Assembly: GCF_026262505.1 (NCBI RefSeq)
Contig: NC_067207.1
Coordinates: 20,366,082-20,430,081 of the forward strand
Reading direction: 5' to 3'
DNA: 64,000 bases
Source of the DNA: Trichomonas vaginalis G3
Lineage: Eukaryota > Parabasalia > Trichomonadida > Trichomonadidae
In this document: positions 1 to 10,601 of the stretch, in pieces
Layout of the letters: every line of letters starts with the position of its first letter
Position numbering within the stretch: position 1 is the first letter of the stretch
The notes under the pieces: generated by a model
Databases searched by the model: none
What the model was told of the DNA's origin: nothing
What the model saw: the letters and a program-made list of their open reading frames with translations, nothing else
Position numbers and translations under genes: made by a program

Positions 1-210
1 GTATGGTGGCACTGCGTTCCACCTTACCCAATACTTGTGAATTTGACACTTTACAAAACCGTTAACGTATATTTTACAACATGAACGCAAAAACTAACTT
101 AACCTTAAATATTTACAAAGCCGCCAACAATTTCACCTCACTAACGAACTCACTAATGTAAAAAATAAACGTTCTCACTATCGTTCTCACTAACAACTTC
201 ACTAATGTTC
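1..210. repeat. Left terminal inverted repeat of element 1 (outer part)
   Basis: Bases 1-210 are the reverse complement of about 14594-14802. Both contain GTGGCACTGCG near the tip, a TTTGACACTTTAC block and short repeats of the type CACTAACGA. The same GTGGCACTGCG and GACACTTTACRAAACC blocks occur at 45750-45810 in the left end of element 3. Confidence 0.85.
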
Positions 211-495
211 TCATAAATTTTCCTCAATATCTTCATCATCAGTGTTAACCCTATTGTAGTCATACTTGAAGCCATAAACTTTCTCTAACTTCTTAACGTA
301 TAATTTACATAACTTACCTTCGTCATCGTATGGTTTAATGATATAACTATTTCTATCTTTATAAACAGTCAATGAAAAGTCAACTGGTCTCGGATGTATT
401 TGAAAGAACATGTTATGCTCAGGAAGGAAGAATAAATGTTTAAATGTATGTTTGTTATATGTTTTGATTTGTATGAGTTGCTGTTGTTCTGTCAT
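211..495 (-). CDS. Small terminal-repeat protein of element 1 (left copy)
   Basis: The product is 94 residues from the ATG at 493-495, which begins MTEQQQ; a longer frame would need a TTG start. It is rich in lysine, tyrosine and aromatic residues and ends in an acidic tail (DDEDIEENL). I do not recognise a family. A YGF-containing stretch near residue 80 (KKLEKVYGFKY) resembles the extreme C terminus of the HNH protein of the same element (KFKRLYGFM), so the two may share a short domain. The mirror copy is at 14309-14593. It lies just inside the terminal repeat and is transcribed towards the element end, the same position as the 144-residue gene in element 3. Confidence 0.6.
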   Translation of the reverse strand: MTEQQQLIQIKTYNKHTFKHLFFLPEHNMFFQIHPRPVDFSLTVYKDRNSYIIKPYDDEGKLCKLYVKKLEKVYGFKYDYNRVNTDDEDIEENL

Positions 496-600
496 TACAT
501 CCAAATAAATAAAAATAATTTTAAAAAATAAAATAAAAAATAAATGATATCACCACCCACACGTATGAAAACATAGCACAAAAATAAATTTAGGTGAAAT

Positions 601-614
601 GGTGAGATCTCACC
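601..614. repeat. GGTGAGATCTCACC hairpin motif
   Basis: A perfect 14-base palindrome in the 145-base gap between two minus-strand genes. It sits in the usual context: AAATAAATTTAGGTGAA on one side and two further CACC-ending units on the other. Confidence 0.75.
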
Positions 615-648
615 TCTTTTTTTCACCTGTTTTTTCACCCTGTTGAAT

Positions 649-891
649 TCATTGCTTTATAACTCTCTTCCTTTCCAACTCTTCTAACTTCTTCTTAAGT
701 TCAGCAATGTTGTCCTCATGAAGTTTAATCTTTCTCAAAATTCCTTCTTTATCTAATGGTTGCTTTATCTTTCTAAACTGAACTCTACCATCCTTCATAG
801 TATGAATGTAAAAACCTTCTGGAATAGTTCCTGATTTAATGTATTCTACCAAAAACTTTTGTTTCATTGCTTCAGTGACTTTATTTGTCAT
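649..891 (-). CDS. Conserved 80-residue coiled-coil protein (left copy)
   Basis: The product is 80 residues starting MTNKVTEAMKQ. Residues 22-45 contain GFYIHTMKDGRVQFRKIKQP, followed by a charged heptad-like helix to the C terminus. The same protein occurs at 13910-14146 and, with a few substitutions, in element 3 at 46567-46809. The KDGRV.xRK core also appears in the 142-residue protein at 48949-49377, so it looks like a small Polinton domain, perhaps nucleic-acid binding given its basic character. I know of no named family. It ends just before a GGTGAGATCTCACC hairpin. Confidence 0.65.
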   Translation of the reverse strand: MTNKVTEAMKQKFLVEYIKSGTIPEGFYIHTMKDGRVQFRKIKQPLDKEGILRKIKLHEDNIAELKKKLEELERKRVIKQ

Positions 892-1589
892 TTAATCAAA
901 GGTGAAGCTAGCACAGCGATAATGGATTTCATGACTTTTTAGTATTTCATGCAATCTTAACAGATAGCCTTACAAGTACTTCCAGTGTCCCTAGCTGTCT
1001 CTCCTTTTATTAACTCCATGACATTTATAATCTCGCGAAACTTAACAGGTAGCATAACAGATTAAAATCAGATGAGGTTTTGAACCAAAAATTCTAAGCA
1101 ACGTTGTCAAGGATTTGAGGAACTAGGGACAGAGTGTGGCAAAGTCCAAGATTTAATTTATCTTCATCTGTTCATCAGCTATCTCATCTAATATGCAATA
1201 TTTTATTCATAAACTCGTGGCAAACCCACTAACTTTCATTATGTTCATCTGCATGCTTCATCTGATAAAGTATGACTTTCATTAACTCTGTGAGATAATG
1301 AAAACTACTAGGGACAGAGACCATGGCAAAGTTTATGACTTTCATTATTTCCAGAACTTAATGAAAACTATAGGGACAGAGACCATGGCAAAGTTCATGA
1401 TTTAATTTATTCTCTCACTAACAACAACACAAACTCCAACACTAACATCAAGTACTAACCTCAGCACAAATGACAAACACTAACAACAAACACAAACTCC
1501 AACACTAACATCAAGTACTAACCTCAGCACAAATGACAAACGCTAACAACAAACACAAACTCCAACACTAACGACAAAAATAAATGTCC
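892..1589. repeat. Non-coding spacer with short direct repeats (left arm)
   Basis: No convincing gene. The block holds two near-copies of a unit around CTAGGGACAGAGACCATGG (1310-1400) and at least two copies of a 60-base unit containing CTCCAACACTAACATCAAG (1433-1575). The right arm carries the mirror at 13203-13867. It separates the 80-residue gene from the 3' end of the helicase. Confidence 0.6.
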
Positions 1590-4364
1590 TCACTTCTTAA
1601 CAAAGTAATATGTGCTTCTTACACCACCATAGCTCAAACGTTTCTTTTCAAACATCGATTGAAACTTATTTTGAGCCATTGGCTTTAGTCTCTTTTTCTT
1701 CAAATACGCCAAGAAATCTTCTTCACATCTTTTCACCTCATAGCCTTCTTTAAACTCCTCCTTGTTAAGTTCTATGAAATCCTTTATCTCATTCTTTGTT
1801 GCAATGGCTTCTTCACGAACGACATCATGAACTATTTCAACACTGTTCTCATGTATGACCTCCTCACTGTTCTCATGAACTATTTCATCACTGTTCTCAT
1901 GAACTATTTCAACACTGTTCTCATGAACTATTTCATCACTGTTCTCATGAACTATTTCAACACTGTTCTCATGAACTATTTCAACACTGTTCTCATGTAT
2001 GACCTCCTCACTGTTCTCATGAACTATTTCATCACTGTTCTCATGAACTATTTCAACACTGTTCTCATGAACTATTTCATCACTGTTCTCATGAACTATT
2101 TCAACACTGTTCTCATGAACTATTTCATCACTGTTCTCATGTATGACCTCCTTACTGTCTTTCATAAGCGTTTCAAAGTCTCCTTTACTCATTACTTCAA
2201 TCTCATGCTGTTCACAGTAGTACTTAAACTCACTGTATATGTCTTTGTTGTATGTTATATTGCTTCCCATGTACTCCATGAATTTTTCAAGCACTTCCTC
2301 ATAATTCACTGTTTCTTTCTTTCCACGACCTTCTAAGATCATACTTGCTTCGTAAATATAACTTCTTGCAGAACCGTCTCGCTTTCTACTTCTCTTCACA
2401 AATTCTCTCATCTTGCCACCAAATACATTTGAACTACATGCAAAGAATTCATTTTCCTTCGCAAATTCTTTATATCTTCTGTAGCACTCTGTACAATTCC
2501 ATCCGGATACAAACTTTTCATAAAACTCCTCGTAAAACATTTGGTAAGGTGTTTTGTTCATTTCGATGAGTTCTTGTTTAGCCCTGGTGAATGGTATCTT
2601 CCTTACATCAAATTCACTTAAATCTTTCTTCATGAAGTACGTCAGTAAGTTTGAATAAAACTCTTCATTAAAGCTTTCAATGAGATTTGAGAAATATTCG
2701 TAATTTCCTTTGTATCTGCTGCTTACGTCAATGACAACAAATCTTCTGTCGTCTTTGTCAATCTTTACTGAGTTGAAGTTGTTAGATATCATGATGATAT
2801 TACAAACATTCTCTATCTTTCTTACTGGCTGACACTTCTGATTTAAGTCCAACTGAGTCTCTGTTACTATTGACTTTAGTGCGTCGTGGTTCATGACCTT
2901 AGACGTATCGCATGAGCTTAGTTCATTGCATACGATGAGCTTCATGTTCTCAATAGCAGCATTGAATCTACCAACCACATTCTCTATTGCCGTTATATTA
3001 TTGTTGGCGTACTTGCTAATGAGCTCGCATAGAACATTACTAAGTACATTCTTACCAGTTCCTTGCTTTCCTATTAACAAAAGTACTGTTCCAGTCTTTC
3101 CACAAGGATTTTGAACGATGTAGGCGAACCAGTTCAAAACATACTCATAAAGCTCTTCATCCTCATTACATATGAACTCATGAACATGTTTCAAATATCC
3201 TTCATAACGTTCTCATCTACTTCATTCAGTACCTCATACTCATATCTCTGAAATAGCTGTAAATGTCATCTCTTTCGTCAAAGAATCTCATGCCTGACTT
3301 CATAAGATAGTTCTTGTTCTGACCCGCTTCATAAATCATCAGTGCGTTCACATCCTTCTCCTCAATACGTCCTACATAAACACTCTTCATGAGCTTATTG
3401 AATTCCTTGCTATCTACTGACACAAGTGTTGTTGTGTCTCGTATTCCATCATAATCTTTCACTAGATATGTCATACGTGCTCCGTCAATAACGACAACAC
3501 ATCTTCTTAAGTCATTTATAACACTAACTATGTCAATACCTTCTTCACTCATGTATTATTTCTTCTCAAGTCCTTTAGTGTGAAAGTGTCTCTAAGTTCT
3601 ATTTCAAGCAATTCATTTACACATCCTTTGCAATACTTCTCTAAAATATTTCTGTCGTTCTTTACTAAGTTTCTTAACAGCTCTGAAGAACCATGTGTTT
3701 TGACTCAAACATCCTTCACAACTTTCTCATTCATTCCTAGTTCTTTCATGTCATTATCTTCAACCTCTATGGTCTCATTGAGTAAGGTCAAAGGGTTCTT
3801 AGTCATTGCTGGTCTTATCTGAAACAATGTTTGTGCAACAGGTTTAACTAGTTCAGCAACGTCCTTCCTTAATATGAATAGCTGTTTCCACTCATCTTTG
3901 CTAACAGTTCTTTCATAACCACTGACAGTAATGATTTCATTTGCTGACCTTAGTCGCTTATGTTCTATCATTTGTATTGCTTTTGTGTAAGGCTTTCGTG
4001 AGCATAGGTTGTATATGTCATTCCTGCAATGTTCATTCATGCCAATAGTACTAAATCCTTTCTTTGCTGTTGAGTGCATAATATCCATTAGTTCCTGTGT
4101 TCGTATTGCTGTCTCATAAAATACAACAAGACCTTTGTCATCTATGACGTACTTACCGAAAACATTGCTTATATTCTTTAACCATGAAATAACATCCTCA
4201 TTCATGCTGTCAAACATGAAGTAAGGTCTTACATACTCTTCACTTATAAGATACTCCACAAAGTACTTGTTAAACTCTATGTCCTCGTGAGCGATTTCAT
4301 TAGGTTTGATATTAGTTCCTTTTGTCATTGCTGTCATGTACTTCACTCTCATAGTTCCTTTCAA
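1590..4364 (-). pseudogene. D5-type SF3 helicase, broken left-arm copy
   Basis: This is the mirror copy of the intact helicase gene at 10602-13202. It is broken, with about two breaks. The Walker A motif GKQGTGKN and the downstream superfamily-3 signature (MISNN, DDRRFVV) remain recognisable. Its C-terminal part holds a longer run of the 8-residue HENS repeat than the right copy (13 units against 6). Arms that differ by breaks and by repeat number show that the two copies are no longer kept strictly identical. Confidence 0.8.
1827..2154 (-). repeat. 24-bp coding minisatellite (HENS repeat), left copy
   Basis: Thirteen tandem 24-base units encode HENS(D/V/E)E(I/V)(V/I) in the helicase C-terminal region. 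The right-arm gene has six such units at about 12812-12966. The repeat sits in an apparent linker between the helicase core and a conserved basic C-terminal segment, so copy number is probably tolerated. Confidence 0.85.
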
Positions 4365-4452
4365 TAGCTTAAAAATACTTCATTGTTTCATAACTGCTCT
4401 AAATTCTGTTCAAAATTCGTACAACATAACTTTTTAACATTAGTGAAAGAAC

Positions 4453-5157
4453 ATGAGCGAAACAACAACATCTAACATTACAGAAGAAGTCAATGACAAT
4501 GCCGATGAAAACATTACAGAAGGAGCTAGTGAAAATATTGACGAGTTCAGTGAGGAAGAAGATATTGAGGACGTCAATGAGAACGTTAGTGGGGAACAAA
4601 CTCAATGGGAAACATTGAGAAATCATGAAGATTATGAGATTTGTACGACATATCCTTTTACTATTCGTCGAAAGAAAGACAAACATATTATGAGTGAATG
4701 CTTAAATAATTATGGTTATATTGTGCTTAGTTTAAACAACAAAATACATTTAAAGCATAGAATTATTGCAGAACAGTGGATTGAAAATCCAAACAATTTG
4801 AAAGAAATAGACCATATAAATCATGATAGAACGGACAACAGAATCTCAAACCTTCGTTGGTGTTCTAAATCTGAAAACAATAGAAATAAAAGCAAGTATG
4901 GCGATATAGTTTATGAGTTCGTTGATGAAATATCTGACGAAGCTGTTGAAATAACAGATTATGGTAAGCATTCGTTTGAGTTCTACTACTATGTTGAGAA
5001 TGAGGACGCATTCTATTATTATACAGGTCCTAACTATCGAAAACTTCATATAAACTTTACAAAAACAGGTGCTGCTTATGTTTCTATGATAGATACAGAA
5101 AACAAGAGTGTAATCTTATGCATAAACAAATTCAAACGCTTGTACGGCTTCATGTAG
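4453..5157 (+). CDS. HNH homing-type endonuclease (NUMOD4/HNH), left copy
   Basis: The product is 234 residues. Residues 1-55 are acidic. Residues 55-90 (ETLRNHEDYEICTTYPFTIR) match a NUMOD4-like module, and residues 105-150 carry the HNH core with HRIIAEQWI, EIDHINHDRTDN and NLRWCS. Such proteins cut DNA and are common passengers of viruses and introns; here it may help the element spread or recombine. It is divergent from the helicase, with 88 bases between the two starts, so the two probably share a promoter region. The right-arm copy is at 9797-10501. Confidence 0.8.
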   Translation: MSETTTSNITEEVNDNADENITEGASENIDEFSEEEDIEDVNENVSGEQTQWETLRNHEDYEICTTYPFTIRRKKDKHIMSECLNNYGYIVLSLNNKIHLKHRIIAEQWIENPNNLKEIDHINHDRTDNRISNLRWCSKSENNRNKSKYGDIVYEFVDEISDEAVEITDYGKHSFEFYYYVENEDAFYYYTGPNYRKLHINFTKTGAAYVSMIDTENKSVILCINKFKRLYGFM

Positions 5158-5912
5158 GACAAACATTATTTTTCAACACTAACGCCAACACGTAGGACAA
5201 ACATTCATGACTAACATTACTGTATAACATAAATGTTTTGTCATGACCTCATCGTAAATGTTTTGTCATGACCTCATCGTAAATGTTTTGTCATGATTTC
5301 ATCGTAATGAACGTAAATGCTTTGTCAAGGTTTCATCGTCAATGTTTTGTCAAACTGCATCGTATATGTTTTGTCAAGATTTCATCGTAAATGATTTGTC
5401 AAAACTTCATCGTAAATGCTTCATCGTAAATGATTTGTCATGATTTCTTCGTAAATGCTTTGTCAAAGTTTCATCGAATTTAAACGTAAATGCTTTGTCA
5501 AGACTTCATCGTAAACACTTTGTCAAGGTTTCATCGTATATGCTTTGTCATGATTTCATCGAATTTCATCGTAAATGCTTTGTCAAGACTTCTTCGTCAA
5601 TGATTTGTCAAAACTTCATCGTCAAGACTTTGTCATGATTTCTTCATCGTACATGATTTGTCGAAACTTCATCGTATATGTTTTGTCATGACTTCTTCAT
5701 CGTAAACACTTTGTCAAGGTTTCATCGTATATGCTTTGTCAAACATAAACGTAAACACTTTGTCAAAACTTCATCGAAACTAAACATAAATGCTTTGTCA
5801 TGATTTCATCGAAACTAAACGTAAATGATTTGTCATGATTTCATCGTAAATGCTTTGTCATGACTTCTTCGTAATGAGTGTAAATGACCCAAAAATAATG
5901 TTTAGGTGAAGA

Positions 5913-6105
5913 GGTGAGATCTCACCCGTTTTTTCACCTGTTTTTTCACCCTCATGTTTTATCATGATTTCATCGTAAATGATTTGTCAAGACTTCTTCG
6001 TAAATGATTTGTCAAAACTTCATCGTAAATGCTTTGTCAAGGTTTCATCGTAATGAGTGTAAATGACCCAAAAATAATGTTTAGGGTAGATGGTTAGATA
6101 TAACC
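5913..6105. repeat. Hairpin motifs (G-type 5913-5926, T-type 6092-6105)
   Basis: GGTGAGATCTCACC at 5913 and GGTTAGATATAACC at 6092 lie inside the satellite. Each is preceded by the same GACCCAAAAATAATGTTTAGG leader in part. Confidence 0.75.
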
Positions 6106-6425
6106 CAATAACTACCCTCATTTCATTCTATACACAATTTACATCATAGACGATTTAATAGATAAAATACTTTACTGTTTCATCTGATATAAACATTATT
6201 TGGTGAAAGTATCCTAAAAATATTTACGAAAACATTAACGATAAAATATATTTCTGCAGTTCATCCGCTACATTATTAACTAATTAATTACAGACATAAA
6301 ATATATTTTATCTATTAAATCGTCTATGATGTAAATTGTGTATAGAATGAAATGAGGGTAGTTATTGGGTTATATCTAACCATCTACCCTAAACATTATT
6401 TTTGGGTCATTTACACTCATTACGA
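6060..6425. repeat. Core palindrome of element 1
   Basis: Bases about 6060-6170 are the reverse complement of about 6305-6425, with an apparently unique spacer of about 135 bases between them. The symmetry continues outward through the satellite to roughly 5240 on the left and 7240 on the right. This makes a 2-kb palindrome nested off-centre within the 14.8-kb one. Confidence 0.85.
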
Positions 6426-6559
6426 TGAAACCTTGACAAAGCATTTACGATGAAGTTTTGACAAATCATTTACGAAGAAGTCTTGACAAATCATTTACGA
6501 TGAAATCATGATAAAACATGAGGGTGAAAAAACAGGTGAAAAACGGGTGAGATCTCACC
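6368..6559. repeat. Hairpin motifs (6368-6381, 6546-6559)
   Basis: Mirror partners of the two motifs at 5913-6105, on the other side of the core palindrome. Confidence 0.75.
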
Positions 6560-7477
6560 TCTTCACCTAAACATTATTTTTGGGTCATTTACACTCATTA
6601 CGAAGAAGTCATGACAAAGCATTTACGATGAAATCATGACAAATCATTTACGTTTAGTTTCGATGAAATCATGACAAAGCATTTATGTTTAGTTTCGATG
6701 AAGTTTTGACAAAGTGTTTACGTTTATGTTTGACAAAGCATATACGATGAAACCTTGACAAAGTGTTTACGATGAAGAAGTCATGACAAAACATATACGA
6801 TGAAGTTTCGACAAATCATGTACGATGAAGAAATCATGACAAAGTCTTGACGATGAAGTTTTGACAAATCATTGACAAAGAAGTCTTGACAAAGCATTTA
6901 CGATGAAATTCGATGAAATCATGACAAAGCATATACGATGAAACCTTGACAAAGTGTTTACGATGAAGTCTTGACAAAGCATTTACGTTTAAATTCGATG
7001 AAACCTTGACAAAGCATTTACGAAGAAATCATGACAAATCATTTACGATGAAGCATTTACGATGAAGTTTTGACAAATCATTTACGATGAAGTCATGACA
7101 AAGCATTTACGATGAAATCATGACAAAGCATTTACGATGAAATCATGACAAATCATTTACGTTTAGTTTCGATGAAATCATGACAAAGCATTTATGTTTA
7201 GTTTCGATGAAGTTTTGACAAAGTGTTTACGTTTATGTTTGACAAAGCATATACGATGAAACCTTGACAAAGTGTTTACGATGAAGTCTTGACGATGAAA
7301 CCTTGACAAAACATATACGAAGAAGTCTTGACAAAGTCTTGACAAAACATATACGAAGAAGTCTTGACAAAACATTTACGAAGAAACCTTGACAAAGTAT
7401 TTACGATGAAATCATGACAAAACATATACGAAGAAGTCTTGACAAAGTCTTGAGGGTGAAAATTAGGTGAGAAAACA

Positions 7478-7491
7478 GGTGAGATCTCACC
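7478..7491. repeat. GGTGAGATCTCACC hairpin motif
   Basis: A perfect palindrome inside the satellite, preceded by GGGTGAAAATTAGGTGAG and followed by TCTTCACCTAAAC. It has no mirror partner on the left of the core palindrome. Confidence 0.75.
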
Positions 7492-8290
7492 TCTTCACCT
7501 AAACATTATTTTTGGGTCATTTACACTCATTACGAAGAAACCTTGACAAAGTATTTACGATGAAATCATGACAAAACATATACGAAGAAACCTTGACAAA
7601 GTATTTACGATGAAATCATGACAAAACATATACGAAGAAACCTTGACAAAGTATTTACGATGAAATCATGACAAAACATATACGAAGAAGTCTTGACAAA
7701 GTCTTGACAAAACATATACGAAGAAGTCTTGACAAAACATTTACGATGAAATCTTGACAAAACATATACGAAGAAGTCTTGACAAAACATTTACGATGAA
7801 ATCATGACAAAACATATACGATGAAGTCTTGACAAAACATTTACGATGAAATCATGACAAAACATATACGATGAAGTCTTGACAAAACATTTACGATGAA
7901 ATCTTGACAAAACATATACGAAGAAATCTTGACAAAACATATACGAAGAAATCTTGACAAAACATATACGATGAAGCATTTACGAAGAAGTTTGACAAAG
8001 TCTTGACAAATCATTTACGTTTATGTTTGACAAAACATATACGATGAAGTTTTGACAAAGTGTTTACGATGAAGTCATGACAAAACATATACGAAGAAGT
8101 CATGACAAACATATACGATGAAACCTTGACAAATCATTTACGATGAAATCTTGACAAATCATATACGATGAAATCATGACAAAACATATACGATGAACCC
8201 TTGACAAACATATACAATGAACCCTTGACAAAGCATATACGATGAAACCTTGACAAAGCATTTACGATGAAGTCATGACAAAGCATATAC

Positions 8291-8344
8291 GATGAAATAC
8301 TTGTAAATGAAGCTTTATAAAGTATGATTGGAATTTATTTTTGC
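8291..8344 (+). other. Relic of a helicase gene 3' end
   Basis: About 54 bases around ATGAAGCTTTATAAAGTATG match 53558-53611, which spans the last codons and stop of the primase-helicase locus of element 3 and the start of its 120-bp array. In element 1 the relic sits between the 25-bp satellite and the 120-bp array. It shows that element 1 once contained, or recombined with, that helicase cassette. Confidence 0.75.
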
Positions 8345-9015
8345 CTTCCTCCTTTCGTACCTGTTGTCAAAATGTCATGTTGTCAGTAATTTTAAAAGAA
8401 GTTAATTGACATGGTAGCACATGGTAACATGGTAGCACCTTCAGTTCTTCAAAAATAATTCATAAATGCCTTCCTCCTTTCGTACCTGTTGTCAAAATGT
8501 CATGTTGTCAGTAATTTTAAAAGAAGTTAATTGACATGGTAGCACATGGTGACGTGTTGACGCCATCAGTTATTCAAAAATAATTCATAAATGCCTTCCT
8601 CCTGGATTGTTGTCAAAATGTCATGTTGTCTCATTTTTTCAGAGAAGTTAAATAACCTGGTGACACATGGTGACATAGTGACACCTTCAGTTCTTCAAAA
8701 ATAATTCATAAATGCCTTCCTCCTGGATTGTTGTCAAAATGTCATGTTGTCTCATTTTTTCAGAGAAGTTAAATAACCGAGTGACACATAGTGACATAGT
8801 GACACCTTCAGTTCTTCAAAAATAATTAATTATTGAATAACCTGAAACCATTAATGAAAACATAACTGAGCGTCACATAGTGACGTGGTGACGCCATCAG
8901 TTATTCAAAAATAATTCATAAATGCCTTCCTCCTGGATTGTTGTCAAAATGTCATGTTGTCAGTAATTTTAGGAGAAGTTAATTAACCTGGTGACATGGT
9001 GACGTGGTGACACTG
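8341..9015. repeat. About 125-bp tandem repeat array (element 1)
   Basis: Five or six units begin GCCTTCCTCCT and contain TTGTCAAAATGTCATGTTGTC, a run of GGTAGCAC or GGTGACA tokens, and CAGTTCTTCAAAAATAATTC. Unit starts at about 8341, 8468, 8592, 8716 and 8921 give periods of 124-127 bases plus one longer unit. The same family flanks the primase-helicase locus of element 3 (50754-51212 and 53619-54059). Confidence 0.85.
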
Positions 9016-9017
9016 AA

Positions 9018-9727
9018 AACATTTACGATGAAGTTTTGACAAAGCATATACGATGAAACCTTGACAAAGCATTTACGATGAAACCTTGACAAAGCATTTA
9101 CGAAGAAATCATGACAAAGCATTTACGATGAAGTTTTGACAAAGTGTTTACGATGAAGTTTTGACAAAACATATACGATGAAGTCATGACAAAACATTTA
9201 CGATGAAGTTTTGACAAAGTGTTTACGATGAAGTTTTGACAAAGTGTTTACGATGAATTCTTGACAAAACATATACGATGAAACCTTGACAAACATTTAC
9301 GAAGAAGTTTGACAAATCATTTACGAAGAAACCTTGACAAACATTTACGAAGAAGTTTGACAAATCATTTACGAAGAAACCTTGACAAACATTTACAATG
9401 AAGTTTTGACAAAGTGTTTACGATGAAGTTTTGACAAAACATATACGATGAATTCTTGACAAAACATATACGATGAAACCTTGACAAACATTTACGAAGA
9501 AACCTTGACAAACATTTACGAAGAAGTTTGACAAATCATTTACGATGAAATCTTGACAAAACATTTACGATGAAATCTTGACAAAACATATACGATGCAG
9601 TTTGACAAAACATTGACGATGAAACCTTGACAAAGCATTTACGTTCATTACGATGAAATCATGACAAAACATTTACGATGAGGTCATGACAAAACATTTA
9701 CGATGAGGTCATGACAAAACATTTATG
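9018..9727. repeat. 25-bp satellite array, right block
   Basis: Continuation of the 25-base satellite in the CATTTACGATGA orientation. It ends where the arm symmetry with 5160-5240 begins. Confidence 0.85.
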
Positions 9728-9796
9728 TTATACAGTAATGTTAGTCATGAATGTTTGTCCTACGTGTTGGCGTTAGTGTTGAAAAATAATGTTTGT

Positions 9797-10501
9797 CCTA
9801 CATGAAGCCGTACAAGCGTTTGAATTTGTTTATGCATAAGATTACACTCTTGTTTTCTGTATCTATCATAGAAACATAAGCAGCACCTGTTTTTGTAAAG
9901 TTTATATGAAGTTTTCGATAGTTAGACCTGTATAATAATAGAATGCGTCCTCATTCTCAACATAGTAGTAGAACTCAAACGAATGCTTACCATAATCTGT
10001 TATTTCAACAGCTTCGTCAGATATTTCATCAACGAACTCATAAACTATATCGCCATACTTGCTTTTATTTCTATTGTTTTCAGATTTAGAACACCAACGA
10101 AGGTTTGAGATTCTGTTGTCCGTTCTATCATGATTTATATGGTCTATTTCTTTCAAATTGTTTGGATTTTCAATCCACTGTTCTGCAATAATTCTATGCT
10201 TTAAATGTATTTTGTTGTTTAAACTAAGCACAATATAACCATAATTATTTAAGCATTCACTCATAATATGTTTGTCTTTCTTTCGACGAATAGTAAAAGG
10301 ATATGTCGTACAAATCTCATAATCTTCATGATTTCTCAATGTTTCCCATTGAGTTTGTTCCCCACTAACGTTCTCATTGACGTCCTCAATATCTTCTTCC
10401 TCACTGAACTCGTCAATATTTTCACTAGCTCCTTCTGTAATGTTTTCATCGGCATTGTCATTGACTTCTTCTGTAATGTTAGATGTTGTTGTTTCGCTCA
10501 T
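9797..10501 (-). pseudogene. HNH endonuclease, right-arm copy
   Basis: Mirror copy of 4453-5157, same start and same NUMOD4-like and HNH modules. It looks almost whole, with about one break near the C terminus. It is divergent from the intact helicase at 10602. Confidence 0.75.
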
Positions 10502-10601
10502 GTTCTTTCACTAATGTTAAAAAGTTATGTTGTACGAATTTTGAACAGAATTTAGAGCAGTTATGAAACAATGAAGTATTTTTACGCTATTGAAAGGAAC
10601 T

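Larger units (their letters stand above)
5234..8300. repeat. 25-bp satellite array
   Basis: Tandem units of 25 bases have the form TTTACGATGAAATCATGACAAAGCA or its reverse complement. Exact 25-base spacing is visible at 7084, 7109 and 7134. The array switches orientation at about 6240: units read TCATCGTAAATG before it and CATTTACGATGA after it. It is interrupted by hairpin blocks near 5880-5955, 6060-6420, 6500-6600 and 7455-7540. Three units of the same satellite also occur in element 3 at 55312-55396. Confidence 0.9.

Noticed and set aside
1827-3114. Plus-strand frames opposite the left helicase
   Set aside because: Antisense readings of the HENS minisatellite and of conserved helicase sequence; the minus strand carries the motifs.
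7178-7979. Three small minus-strand frames of about 60 residues
   Set aside because: They are readings through the 25-base satellite (repeats of MFCQDFFVYVLSRF type); a 25-base period shifts frame every unit and yields artificial open frames.
5234-9727. CRISPR-like array of short repeats
   Set aside because: The 25-base units are directly tandem with no unique spacers, in a eukaryotic element, and no cas genes are near.
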